The notes beneath the pieces were generated by a model, which worked only from the letters and a program-made list of their open reading frames with translations, did not search any database and had not been told where the DNA came from. Of a stretch of DNA of 64,000 bases, positions 1 through 10,269 are shown in pieces. The position numbers were made by a program, and so were the translations under genes. The DNA is taken from NCBI RefSeq assembly GCF_024460775.1, contig NZ_JANFYZ010000010.1:33027-97026 (forward strand), written 5' to 3'. This DNA is from Desulfovibrio desulfuricans (lineage in GTDB: Bacteria > Desulfobacterota > Desulfovibrionia > Desulfovibrionales > Desulfovibrionaceae). Numbering within the stretch: position 1 is the stretch's first letter; every line of letters starts with the position of its first letter.

Positions 1-1
1 C

Positions 2-1303
2 CTGCTGGGTTCGCCCGAGGCACGGCACGAGGTCTTGCGCAATCCCAACCTCAGCCCCGAAGCCATGCTCAAGCGCGGCAACAAGGTCATCAGCGCCGCA
101 TTGAGCGCCATCATGGGCAACTTTACCCAGTATGAAGGGGTAAGCCTGTGGCCCGGCGGCACGGCCAACGACTTTGTCACCGCCTACGCGGCGGACTTTC
201 TGCTGACCCTGCGGGACAGCGGAACCGTCACGCCCGAGGGGCTTTCGCACAACCTGCTCGATACCCTTGAATCCATTGTGGGCCGCTCGCCCACAGACAT
301 GGCCGATGCCCGCGTCAAGCTCTACGGGGCCTGGATTCTGCAACGTGATGGCCGCATCATGACTCAGGATCTGGAGCGCATCGAGCAGTGGCTCAAGGAC
401 AACTTCAAGGGATGGGAAAACGACATAGCCGCCGCCTTTCTGGCGGACAGCTACGATATGCTGCGCCTGCGGCGCAGGGCCGAACAGCGCATGCCTGCGG
501 CACTCACCCGCTGCGATGACGAATTCATGAGCAATGGCGCAGTCCAGGCGCTGCATGCCCTTATGGTGGTGCGTCACTTCCCGGAAAAGAAAAAACAACT
601 GCGCATGGCCGGCCTGCTGGACAGCGCCTTCAGCACCAACGCCACCACTGTGGATATGGGCCTTGGGGCCAGAACCCTGCTGGCCATGGGTGAAGCAACA
701 GCCCTTAAGGCGGACAGCCTCAGCCTGACCTGCCAGCAGTACGCGCAGGGCTTTACCCCGGCAGAGGGCAAGGCGTCGCCCCTTGGCGGAGCGCTTGTTC
801 TTGATGCGCCGGGCTGCACCCGCTACCACGTCGAAATGCCGCAGGGCGAGCCATTGCTCAGCCTGCTGGTAACTACAGAAGGTTTTGACCGCGCGGTCAT
901 GAGCGATGCTTCCAATGGCATCAGCCTGCAAAGGCGCTACCTTGATTCCAAAGGCGAGGCCATTACCACGGCCAGACTTGGTGATGTCATCACTGTTGAG
1001 CTGGCGATTCAGGCCAGCGGAGAAATCAACAACGTTGTGTTGCTGGATCTGCTGCCCGGCGGCTTTGAACCCGTGCTGGAAAAGAACGGGCAAAATCAGC
1101 CGCAGGACGGGCTGGTGCGCTACGAACGCCGCGAAGACAGAGGCATCTTCTTTGTGGATCTGAACGGCGACCGCCAGACCTTTACCTACAAGGTGCGGGC
1201 GGCCTCCAGAGGGCGCTTTGTGCTGCCCGCAGCCACTGCGGAAGCCATGTACAACCCGGCTGTAAACGCCCGCACGGGCGGCGGTAATGTCACTGTCGAA
1301 TAA
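2..1303 (+). CDS. Alpha-2-macroglobulin family protein, C-terminal part (5'-truncated by window edge)
   Basis: The reading frame is open to the left edge of the window, so this is the 3' end of a longer gene. The visible 433 residues resemble the C-terminal, largely alpha-helical and receptor-binding-like domains of bacterial alpha-2-macroglobulins (YfhM type), large periplasmic proteins thought to trap proteases from outside. No thioester Cys-x-x-Gln motif lies in the visible part; it would be expected further upstream. The stop overlaps the start of pbpC by 17 bases. The a2m-pbpC pairing is the classic neighbourhood for this family: periplasmic defence coupled to peptidoglycan repair. Family assignment rests on overall character and the pbpC context. 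Confidence 0.8.
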   Translation: MLGSPEARHEVLRNPNLSPEAMLKRGNKVISAALSAIMGNFTQYEGVSLWPGGTANDFVTAYAADFLLTLRDSGTVTPEGLSHNLLDTLESIVGRSPTDMADARVKLYGAWILQRDGRIMTQDLERIEQWLKDNFKGWENDIAAAFLADSYDMLRLRRRAEQRMPAALTRCDDEFMSNGAVQALHALMVVRHFPEKKKQLRMAGLLDSAFSTNATTVDMGLGARTLLAMGEATALKADSLSLTCQQYAQGFTPAEGKASPLGGALVLDAPGCTRYHVEMPQGEPLLSLLVTTEGFDRAVMSDASNGISLQRRYLDSKGEAITTARLGDVITVELAIQASGEINNVVLLDLLPGGFEPVLEKNGQNQPQDGLVRYERREDRGIFFVDLNGDRQTFTYKVRAASRGRFVLPAATAEAMYNPAVNARTGGGNVTVE

Positions 1304-3674
1304 GCTTCTGGCCCGGTTCCGTATGGCTTTGCCGCTTGTGCGGAACCGGGCTGCCCATATGCCAGACGCCTTCTGCGCCCTGTTGCGGCGCAGAAGGCGT
1401 CTGGCGCTTGCCGCAGGCGTGCTGGCTCTGCCGCTAGCGGCTCTTTTGCTCTGGCTGGCCTTTGCTCCCTGCCCTCACCCGCTGGTGGGGGTGGAGTTCT
1501 CGCGCATGGTGCTGGACAAACGCGGCGGCATCATGCGGGTCAGCCTTTCCGCCGATCAGAAATACCGCATCCGCACACGGCTGGCGGACATCCCCCCTGC
1601 TGCCGTGGACACCGTTTTGCGCTACGAAGACAGATTCTTCTGGCACCACCCCGGCATCAATCCCCTTTCGCTCTTCCGTGCTGCCGCAGGCATCGTGATG
1701 GGTGGCCGCCGCATGGGCGGCTCCACCATCACCATGCAGGTGGCCCGGCTGGCATACGGGCTGGAAACCGGGAAAATGGGGGCAAAACTGCGGCAGATGC
1801 TGCTGGCTCTGCAACTGGAATGGCACTATAGCAAGGAAGAAATCCTCGAGGCCTACTTCAATCTTGCACCCTATGGCGGCAATGTGGAGGGTCTGGGAGC
1901 GGCGGCGGTGTGCTATTTTCACAAAACAGCCGCCCAGCTTGCCCCTGCGGAAAGCGCCGCCCTTATGCTGGTGCCGCAAAACCCCTCCCGCCGCAGACCG
2001 GCCCGCGACAACAAGGCCTTCAGCCAGGCCGTGCGCAGGCTCAACGAAACGTGGTTCGGCAAAAAGGAATCCGCTCCTCTGCGCGTCTACAGCCCGCAGG
2101 ACATGCCCTTCATCGCGCCTCATCTCAGCACCGAGCTGCTGCAACGCCCCGGCGCAGACATACTGCGCACAACGCTGGATACCACGGCCCAACGCCGCAT
2201 AGAGCGCCAGCTTGCCCGTTTTGCAGCGCGGCACAGTGCATACGGCCTCACCAACTGCGCGGCCCTGCTGCTGCACTGGCCCAGTATGGAAGTGCGTGCC
2301 CTGGCAGGATCCGCCGATTTTTTCAACAAATCCATCGAAGGGCAAGTGGACGGCACTCGCGCGCGGCGGTCGCCCGGTTCCACCCTCAAGCCCATGATCT
2401 ACGCCCTTGCTCTGGAGCAGGGCCTCGTCCATCCGCAAAGTCTGCTGGCAGACACGCCGCACAGCTTTGCAGGCTATGATCCGGAAAATTATGACGGCGC
2501 ATTCCGTGGCCCCCTTTCTGCAGCAGAAGCCCTGCGTGCCAGCCGCAACGTTCCCGCCATAACCCTCGCAGCCAAACTGACCCGCCCGAGCCTGTACGAA
2601 TTTTTGCGCCGCGCCGGAGTGGAGTTTGCCGATGGCGCAGACCACTACGGTCTGTCGCTGGTGCTTGGCGGGGCGGAAGTGAGCATGCGTGAACTGGCGG
2701 GGCTGTATGCCATGCTTGCCAACAAGGGCGTATGGCGGCCCCTGCGTTTTCTATCGGACGAAGCGCCGTCAGCGCCCGCCCTGCCCCTGCTGACGCCGGA
2801 GGCGGCTTTTGTGACCCTGACCATGCTTGAAGCGCCAGACCCGGACAAGATGGCCCGCTCGCAGGGCGGCGCAGTGCTGCCCGTGCGGCTTAAAACCGGC
2901 ACGTCCAACGGCTTTCGGGATGCCTGGGCCGTGGGGCAGTTCGGCCCCTACGTGCTGGCCGTGTGGGTGGGCAATTTCAACAATACCGCCAATCCACTGC
3001 TGGTGGGCGGCATGGTGGCAGCGCCGCTGTTTATGGATATGGCCCGCGAGCTGGCGGCGGCGGAACCCATGACAGACCCTTTCCGCGATCCGGCCCCCAG
3101 CCTCAATGTGGAAAAACTGCGCGTCTGCGTGGCAACGGGCGACCTTGATACGTCCCTCTGCCCGGAAACCACCCTCACATGGTTCATCCCCGGAGTGTCG
3201 CCGGTAGCGCCGTCGGGCGTGTTCCGCACCATCCTGATAGACAAGGCCAGCGGTCTGCGGGCATGCGCCCCGCAGGATGGCCGCACGGAGCAGCGCGTAT
3301 GGGAGTTCTGGCCCAGCGATCTGGCCCGCATGTTTGCCCGCGCGGGCATGCCCAAACCGCCGCCACCGCCATTTGAAGAGCAGTGTCGCCGCGAGCAGAA
3401 AATATCCGGTCAGCCGCCCACCATCATTCAGCCCAAGAGCGGACTTGTTTACCGCCGCACAGCGGACGCGCAAAATGGCAGCATGGTTTTTATGGCCCAT
3501 GCCGAGGCAGGCGTGAACGAACTGTTCTGGTTTGCCAACGATAGCTATGTGGGCAGCACCGCACCGGGCGAACCGCTGCTCTGGCAGGCCACTACAGGCG
3601 ATGTGAGCGTGAGGGTGGTGGACGATGCGGGCCGGGCTGCACGGCGCAATATTCGCGTGAGACCTGCTCCCTAG
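1287..3674 (+). CDS. pbpC: Penicillin-binding protein 1C, bifunctional glycosyltransferase/transpeptidase
   Basis: A 795-residue class A penicillin-binding protein that polymerises and cross-links peptidoglycan at the outer face of the inner membrane. There is one N-terminal membrane anchor at about residues 38-60. The family-51 glycosyltransferase domain follows, with EDRFFWHHPGI near residue 112 and GGSTITMQVARL near residue 147. The transpeptidase domain has the active-site SxxK in SPGSTLK near residue 363, an SRN motif and KTGTSNGFRDAW near residue 535. The C-terminal roughly 100 residues match the extra domain characteristic of PBP1C. The ATG lies inside the end of the upstream alpha-2-macroglobulin gene, so the two are probably co-translated. 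Confidence 0.93.
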   Translation: MSLSNKLLARFRMALPLVRNRAAHMPDAFCALLRRRRRLALAAGVLALPLAALLLWLAFAPCPHPLVGVEFSRMVLDKRGGIMRVSLSADQKYRIRTRLADIPPAAVDTVLRYEDRFFWHHPGINPLSLFRAAAGIVMGGRRMGGSTITMQVARLAYGLETGKMGAKLRQMLLALQLEWHYSKEEILEAYFNLAPYGGNVEGLGAAAVCYFHKTAAQLAPAESAALMLVPQNPSRRRPARDNKAFSQAVRRLNETWFGKKESAPLRVYSPQDMPFIAPHLSTELLQRPGADILRTTLDTTAQRRIERQLARFAARHSAYGLTNCAALLLHWPSMEVRALAGSADFFNKSIEGQVDGTRARRSPGSTLKPMIYALALEQGLVHPQSLLADTPHSFAGYDPENYDGAFRGPLSAAEALRASRNVPAITLAAKLTRPSLYEFLRRAGVEFADGADHYGLSLVLGGAEVSMRELAGLYAMLANKGVWRPLRFLSDEAPSAPALPLLTPEAAFVTLTMLEAPDPDKMARSQGGAVLPVRLKTGTSNGFRDAWAVGQFGPYVLAVWVGNFNNTANPLLVGGMVAAPLFMDMARELAAAEPMTDPFRDPAPSLNVEKLRVCVATGDLDTSLCPETTLTWFIPGVSPVAPSGVFRTILIDKASGLRACAPQDGRTEQRVWEFWPSDLARMFARAGMPKPPPPPFEEQCRREQKISGQPPTIIQPKSGLVYRRTADAQNGSMVFMAHAEAGVNELFWFANDSYVGSTAPGEPLLWQATTGDVSVRVVDDAGRAARRNIRVRPAP

Positions 3675-3734
3675 GGGCGGGTAGTCTGACGGTCGGCAGT
3701 GTTGCGGGGGAAAAAAGCAACTGCTCGCAAACCG

Positions 3735-4595
3735 CTACTTCTGGCAGTGGGGGCAGTACACGGTGGCGCGGCCCGCCACCTTGATTTTCTCAAGAGCGCG
3801 GCCACAGGCCTTGCAGGCCTGCCCGTTGCGGCCATAGACGGCAAAGCTGTTCTGAAAAGCGCCCACATTACCGTTGGCATCGCGGTAATCGCGTATGGAG
3901 CTGCCGCACTGCGATATGGAAAGCTCCAGCACATCCTTGAGGCAGCGCAGCAAGCGGCTACGCTGGGCTGCGGAGAGCGAGGCGGCCTTGCGGCGCGGGT
4001 CGATGCCTGCGGCAAACAGGCTTTCGTCCGCATAGATATTGCCCACGCCCGCTATGACCTTCTGATCCAGCAACACGGCCTTGATGGCCGAATTTTTGCT
4101 GTCAAGCCGGGCGGAAAAGGCGGCGTCCGTCAGTTCCAGCGGCTCGGGGCCAAGCTCCCGCCAGAAGCTCCACTGCTGCATTGTTTGCGGGGTTCCTGCC
4201 AGCAGCAGGCCAAAGGCCCGCACATCATCAAAAAAAAGACGGCGTTCCTGCCCCTGCGCGTCCGTCAGGTCAAACACGCAGCGCGTATGCGGGCCAGGCG
4301 CGGTGTGGGCTGCATAGGTCATGAGGCGGCCCGTCATGCGCAGGTGCAGGGCAAGGCGCAGACCGGTTGCGCCGCGCAGGTCTGCCCTGGCAGCCTTGGC
4401 GGCGTCCAGTTCAAGCAGCAGCAGTTTGCCGCGCCTGCTCACGCCAGTGATGACGCAGCCCCGCAAATCCTCGGGCCGCAGGCTCAGGGGGTGCAGGCTT
4501 GAATCACGCAGCAGGGTTGCGCCCGTGATGGCGCAGCCTTCCACATGGGGGCGCAAGGTGCGCGCCACAGTTTCGACTTCTGGCAATTCCGGCAT
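3735..4595 (-). CDS. mutM: Formamidopyrimidine-DNA glycosylase (Fpg)
   Basis: A 286-residue DNA repair glycosylase/AP lyase removing 8-oxoguanine and formamidopyrimidines. The N-terminus reads MPELPEVE; after Met removal the Pro is the Schiff-base nucleophile and the following Glu is catalytic. That fixes the start at the ATG at 4595 rather than the in-frame ATG two codons upstream. The C-terminal zinc finger is intact, with CKAC near residue 259 and CPHC at the end. It is convergent with pbpC and lies downstream of rimM on the same strand, separated by about 160 bases, so it may be the last gene of the ribosomal/SRP operon. Confidence 0.95.
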   Translation of the reverse strand: MPELPEVETVARTLRPHVEGCAITGATLLRDSSLHPLSLRPEDLRGCVITGVSRRGKLLLLELDAAKAARADLRGATGLRLALHLRMTGRLMTYAAHTAPGPHTRCVFDLTDAQGQERRLFFDDVRAFGLLLAGTPQTMQQWSFWRELGPEPLELTDAAFSARLDSKNSAIKAVLLDQKVIAGVGNIYADESLFAAGIDPRRKAASLSAAQRSRLLRCLKDVLELSISQCGSSIRDYRDANGNVGAFQNSFAVYGRNGQACKACGRALEKIKVAGRATVYCPHCQK

Positions 4596-4753
4596 GATCA
4601 TTCCTGTGTGCGGCTGGCGGTGCGTAAACGACTACAGGGGAAGAACCTTCCGCCGAAAGTTCCTCCCCCGTTCCTGTGCGGCTCATGCCGCGCAATCAAA
4701 TCTTGCCCGCCAGAGCAGCAGAAAACCTTGCGGCGCACAGCCTGCGCCGTGCC

Positions 4754-5320
4754 TTAACTGTTTTCTGTATTGTCCTCTGGCTTGCTTTCGGCCTTGCTTT
4801 CGGCAAGATAAATATCCAGCAGGCCTTCAGGCGGGTCAATGACCACAGCGGGAATTTCCAGATCAAAACCCGCAATAAATTCAGGCCGCGCGGGGAAGAG
4901 CACTTCCTTGTCGTCATCGGTCATGATGACCCACATTTCAAGGCCCGCGGGGTACTCAAAATGGTCGAGCCTGCCGATGCGGGCACCATCCGGCAGCACC
5001 ACGTCGCAGTCGAGCAGATCTTCCAGATAGACCTCGTCGTCATCTGGCTCCGGCAGATCTTCGCGCCGCACAAACAGCTTGCAGCCGCGCAGGGCTTCTG
5101 CCGCTGTGCGGTCGGCCACGCCTTCAAGCAGGAGCAGGGGCCGCTCCTTGTGGCTGCGCACAGCCGCAATCTTGACACGGCGCGGCGCGTCCTTGCCCTT
5201 CTGCAGCCAGAGGGGGGTATCCAAAAGCAAGGGGGAGTCCGCATGCCAGTCGATGCAGATCTCCCCTTTGATGCCGTGGGGCCGCGCCAGCGTACCCATA
5301 TGAATCCAGGTTTCCGTCAT
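4754..5320 (-). CDS. rimM: Ribosome maturation factor RimM
   Basis: A 188-residue protein that binds ribosomal protein S19 and helps process the 3' domain of 16S rRNA. The start at 5320 (MTETWIHMGTLARPHGIKGE) gives the canonical N-terminal beta-barrel beginning; an in-frame ATG 36 codons upstream would add an atypical Cys-rich extension. The C-terminal PRC-barrel is visible in the DDEVYLEDLLDCDV and PARPEFI segments. It follows khpA on the same strand with about 130 bases between. It ends in a charged Glu/Lys tail. The usual downstream partners trmD and rplS are not here. Confidence 0.93.
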   Translation of the reverse strand: MTETWIHMGTLARPHGIKGEICIDWHADSPLLLDTPLWLQKGKDAPRRVKIAAVRSHKERPLLLLEGVADRTAAEALRGCKLFVRREDLPEPDDDEVYLEDLLDCDVVLPDGARIGRLDHFEYPAGLEMWVIMTDDDKEVLFPARPEFIAGFDLEIPAVVIDPPEGLLDIYLAESKAESKPEDNTENS

Positions 5321-5449
5321 ACTTCCAGTTCTGCCGGGTTTCCGGCGGGCTGAGGCGTAACTGCAATGCCAGGCATTGCAGCAGGCGGAACCGGGTTTTT
5401 CCCATTCCCCGTTTCCGTCAGGAAACAAAGGCCTGGAAAGAACGCGGCG

Positions 5450-5680
5450 CTACTCCAGAATTTCCAGCACTGTGCGTTTTTTACACTTGATGGAAGCGGC
5501 GCTCAGAATGGTGCGCATGGCCCTGGCCGTGCGCCCCTGCTTGCCGATAACCTTGCCCAGGTCCTCTTTGGCGACCTTGAGCTCAAGAACCGTCGTCTGC
5601 TCGCCTTCTACTTCGCTGACTTGCACTTCTTCGGGATTATCCACCAGGGATTTGGCAATGTATTCTATCAGGGCCTTCAT
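5450..5680 (-). CDS. khpA: KH-domain RNA-binding protein KhpA
   Basis: A 76-residue single KH-domain protein of the KhpA (YlqC) family, an RNA chaperone that in Gram-positives pairs with KhpB. The diagnostic GxxG loop is present as [15 protein letters not shown] in the second half, inside a conventional short KH fold. It sits between rpsP and rimM, its standard position in bacteria, which supports the call independently. Its ATG follows a GGAGGTAC-type ribosome binding site. Confidence 0.93.
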   Translation of the reverse strand: MKALIEYIAKSLVDNPEEVQVSEVEGEQTTVLELKVAKEDLGKVIGKQGRTARAMRTILSAASIKCKKRTVLEILE

Positions 5681-5714
5681 GTGTACCTCCAGTGGGGGTC
5701 AGCCCGTGGGCCTC

Positions 5715-5733
5715 GGGCGCGCCAAGCGCGCCC
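5715..5733. other. Perfect GC-rich hairpin between rpsP and khpA
   Basis: GGGCGCGC-CAA-GCGCGCCC forms an 8-bp perfect stem with a 3-base loop in the 220-base gap separating rpsP from khpA. There is no T run on either side, so it is not a typical intrinsic terminator. A transcript-processing or attenuation role is possible but only inferred. Confidence 0.35.
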
Positions 5734-5900
5734 CCGGCTCAAACGGGGCCTGCTTGCAGACCACCGCCGGTTCTGATGAACCGGGACAGATATTGCCCGA
5801 GCTTTCCCAAAAAACAGCCAGCAGCAAAGTTCTCCTTCAGGGCATGCCTGAAAGAGATTTGCCGTAGGCTCTGCGCTGCCGCAAAGATAAGCCCAATAAA

Positions 5901-6140
5901 CTAGCCCAGGTGCTCTTTGATAAGAGCGCGCACGGTGTTGGTGGGCTCAGCGCCGCGACCCAGCCATTCCTTGATCTTGGCGGCATCAAGCTTCACTTCA
6001 GCCGGATTGACCATGGGATTGTAGTAGCCCAGGAATTCCAGCGGACGGCCATCACGACGGGTTTCGTCATTTGCGGCCACCACACGGTAGAAGGGGTGCT
6101 TCTTGCTGCCGAGGCGGGTCAATTTCAACTTTACTGCCAT
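5901..6140 (-). CDS. rpsP: 30S ribosomal protein S16
   Basis: A 79-residue protein with the canonical S16 start [21 protein letters not shown] and the conserved [15 protein letters not shown] segment. S16 is a primary-assembly protein of the 30S subunit body. It follows ffh with a gap of about 125 bases and precedes khpA and rimM, the standard bacterial gene order. Length and sequence are fully typical. Confidence 0.98.
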   Translation of the reverse strand: MAVKLKLTRLGSKKHPFYRVVAANDETRRDGRPLEFLGYYNPMVNPAEVKLDAAKIKEWLGRGAEPTNTVRALIKEHLG

Positions 6141-6264
6141 GAGTCCAACTCCCTTTGATTGATGTTATGTTAGCGTTGCGCCCGGGAAAGGGCAAGGGCG
6201 GGAAGCCCTGGCGCAAAGAGATTCATCGCCGCGCGTGGCGGCGCTCCTTGCCCCGTAAATATTG

Positions 6265-7809
6265 TTACTTTTTCTTGCGCTTGGGGCGCTCTTTTTTCTT
6301 GCGCTTTTTGGGCGCAGCCTTGGTTGCGCCAGCGCGAGCGCCGGGCATACCTTCCATGCCGGGCATTCCAGGCATTCCACCCATTCCCGGCATGCCGGGC
6401 ATTCCGCCCATGCCGCCAAGATTAGGCATACCGCCAAGCCCCTTGGGCAGGTTCATGCCTGGGGGCATGCCGCGCATGCGCGGCATGGCGGGCATTTTGG
6501 CGCCCTTGCCGCCCATCATGCCCTTCATCATCTGGCGCATCTGCTCAAACTGGCGCACAAGCTGGTTGACCTGGGCGACAGTTACGCCTGCGCCCTTTGC
6601 TATGCGCGCCCTGCGGCTGCCGTTGAGGATGTCGGGATTGCGGCGTTCAGCCATGGTCATGGAACTGATGATAGCCTCAGTGCGCGCCATTTCCTTTTCA
6701 GGCATGGCCCCGCTGGCCTCGGCCAGCTTGTCGCGCAGGCCGCCCATGCCGGGGATCATTTTAAGGATGCTGTCGAGCGAGCCGAGTTTTTTTATACGGC
6801 GCATCTGAGTGCGAAAATCTTCAAGATCAAAGCTGGCCTTCTTCATCTTGAGGGCCAGTTCTTCGGCTTCTTCTGCGTTGATGGCGCTCTGCGCCTTTTC
6901 AACCAGGGTGAGCACATCGCCCATGCCAAGGATGCGGCCAGCGATACGGTCGGGGTGGAAGACTTCCATCTCCGACAGTTTTTCGCCCATGCCCACAAAC
7001 TTGACAGGCGCGCCCGTAACCGAGCGGATGGAGAGAGCAGCGCCGCCGCGCGCATCGCCGTCCATCTTGGTGAGCACAACGCCGGTGATGCCGAGGCGCT
7101 CGTTAAAGCTTTCGGCCACGGTCACGGCGTCCTGACCGGTCATGGCGTCTGCAACAAACAGAATTTCCTGCGGCTGCACGGCCTGCTTGATGGCGGCCAG
7201 CTCCTGCATGAGCGGCTCGTCCACATGCAGGCGGCCCGCAGTGTCGATCAGCAGCACGGTGGCCTGCTCTTCGCGGGCTTTTTCAAGCGCGGCCTTGGCA
7301 ATGTCCACGGGATTCATGTCCACCGTGGAGGGGAAGCAAGGCATGTCGAGCTGCTTGGCCAGCACGGTCAGCTGGTCAATAGCCGCAGGGCGATACACGT
7401 CGGCAGGCACAAGATAGGGGCGCAGCTTCTGCTTGCGCAGAATATTGGCGATCTTGCCCGCAGAGGTCGTTTTACCAGAGCCCTGCAAGCCCACAAGCAT
7501 GATGACCGCAGGTTCGCGCCCTTGCAGATTCAGCCCGGCGGTTTCGCCGCCAAGCAGCTGCACAAGTTCATCGTTAACAATCTTGATGACTTGCTGGGCA
7601 GGGCTCACGCCCTTGAGCACCTCTTGCCCCAGGCACTTTTCGCGCACGCTTTCCACAAAGTCTTTAACGACCTTGAAGTTGACGTCCGCCTCAAGCAGGG
7701 CAAGGCGCACCTCGCGCAGGCCAGCCTGCACATTTTCTTCGGTAAGCTGCCCGCGCCCGCTGAATGTGCGGAATACGCCTGAAAGTCTGTCGGAAAGGCT
7801 CTCGAACAT
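6265..7809 (-). CDS. ffh: Signal recognition particle protein Ffh (SRP54)
   Basis: A 514-residue GTPase that binds 4.5S RNA and signal peptides of nascent membrane proteins. The start at 7809 (MFESLSDRLSGVFRTFSGRG) is the standard NG-domain beginning; an in-frame ATG 46 codons upstream lacks family similarity. GTPase motifs are GLQGSGKTT (G1), DTAGRLHVD (G3) and TKMDGDARGG (G4/G5). The C-terminal M domain is followed by an unusually long Met/Gly/Pro tail of repeated GGMPGMPGM units and then a Lys/Arg-rich end of about 20 residues. First gene of the ffh-rpsP-khpA-rimM run. Confidence 0.97.
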   Translation of the reverse strand: MFESLSDRLSGVFRTFSGRGQLTEENVQAGLREVRLALLEADVNFKVVKDFVESVREKCLGQEVLKGVSPAQQVIKIVNDELVQLLGGETAGLNLQGREPAVIMLVGLQGSGKTTSAGKIANILRKQKLRPYLVPADVYRPAAIDQLTVLAKQLDMPCFPSTVDMNPVDIAKAALEKAREEQATVLLIDTAGRLHVDEPLMQELAAIKQAVQPQEILFVADAMTGQDAVTVAESFNERLGITGVVLTKMDGDARGGAALSIRSVTGAPVKFVGMGEKLSEMEVFHPDRIAGRILGMGDVLTLVEKAQSAINAEEAEELALKMKKASFDLEDFRTQMRRIKKLGSLDSILKMIPGMGGLRDKLAEASGAMPEKEMARTEAIISSMTMAERRNPDILNGSRRARIAKGAGVTVAQVNQLVRQFEQMRQMMKGMMGGKGAKMPAMPRMRGMPPGMNLPKGLGGMPNLGGMGGMPGMPGMGGMPGMPGMEGMPGARAGATKAAPKKRKKKERPKRKKK

Positions 7810-8424
7810 GAAGTCCCCATTGCGCCGCAGCCTCGCGGCGAAAAAATCGGCGCTCTCGCGCCCGCCCTGCGCCAGCCGCTGTTCACACAGTGCAGCCGCG
7901 CATTGGTCGAAGTGCTGATTCATAGGCTGTTTGATGCACCACGTCAAGCCTTAGGCGCAGAATGCCCGCGCGAAGCCCGGCTTTTCAGAGGGCCGCCTGC
8001 TGAGCCGCACCATACAACACACGGCGGGCCTCTTGCAAATTTTCGCTAAAAGCTGTACGCCGCCAGCACCCCATTGAACTACAGCAGAGCGCCACGCCCT
8101 GCCGCAATTCAATGCTACCAGCCGCGCCACACTGTGGTATACTGCGGCATACCCAAGCGGATTGACACAAAAACCAGTAGCCAAGGGCGCAGTACCGCCC
8201 TTACATGCCTCTGATTTCTGGTCGCGCTGACTTTACCTTCACCCAGCGGCGCACACACGATTGCCTGCTGACGCGCCCCGCCAAGTCGGCTTTGCACAGC
8301 CAGCACAAGCACCGCCCGGACGTAAAGCACGCCTTCATGCTTTAGCGCTGAAACCGCCACCGGCAGGAATATCCCGCGTACCCGCTGCCCCTTGAAACAC
8401 AAGGGCTGGCGAGCGCTGCCATCA
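7810..8424. other. Intergenic region between divergent ffh and guaB
   Basis: About 690 bases separate the two divergent starts. I found no tRNA-like cloverleaf, no conserved gene and no clear terminator. A 95-codon minus-strand open frame (8115-8402) has no recognisable features and was not called. The segment presumably holds the ffh promoter and untranslated leaders. Confidence 0.4.
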
Positions 8425-9958
<1,534 letters not shown>

Positions 9959-10269
9959 GCAATACCGCTGCCAGCGGTCTTTTGCCCTCCGGCGGCATGA
10001 GATTTCGCCTGCTTTTCCGGCAACGTGCCGCTAAAGCACTAGCCGAAAAAGCAGGCGCGTCTTGTTTGGCGGAGAACAAAAATCCCGCGGCAACACAAGC
10101 GGAAATAGCAGCGGCTCCCAAAGCCGTAGATAGCCCACAGGCCCCGGCATCACGACCATCGGGCAAAAGATCAGAAAAAGATCAGGCGAACGATCAGGAG
10201 CAAGATCAACCGGGCGCGCAGTAGCGGCGCACAGCAACAGGCCACGGCCAGCACCAGGCGAGGACACAT
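9959..10269. other. guaB-guaA intergenic region with phased GATC sites
   Basis: This 311-base gap contains no recognised gene. A possible 80-codon Ala/Gln-rich open frame at 9982-10224 has no family features. Near its right end four GATC sites lie at 10169, 10180, 10192 and 10204, spaced 11-12 bases. No terminator-like hairpin with a T run is seen, so guaB-guaA readthrough is plausible. Confidence 0.4.

Noticed and set aside
6262..7782. Long plus-strand open frame of about 506 codons opposite ffh
   Set aside because: It is antisense to a clear Ffh with all GTPase motifs; His/Ala-rich composition is typical of a shadow frame in high-GC DNA.
8115..8402. Minus-strand open frame of 95 codons upstream of guaB
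   Set aside because: No family motif, no ribosome binding site worth noting, and no supporting context.
9982..10224. Possible 80-codon small protein between guaB and guaA
   Set aside because: Low-complexity Ala/Gln sequence, no ribosome binding site; kept only as part of the intergenic note.
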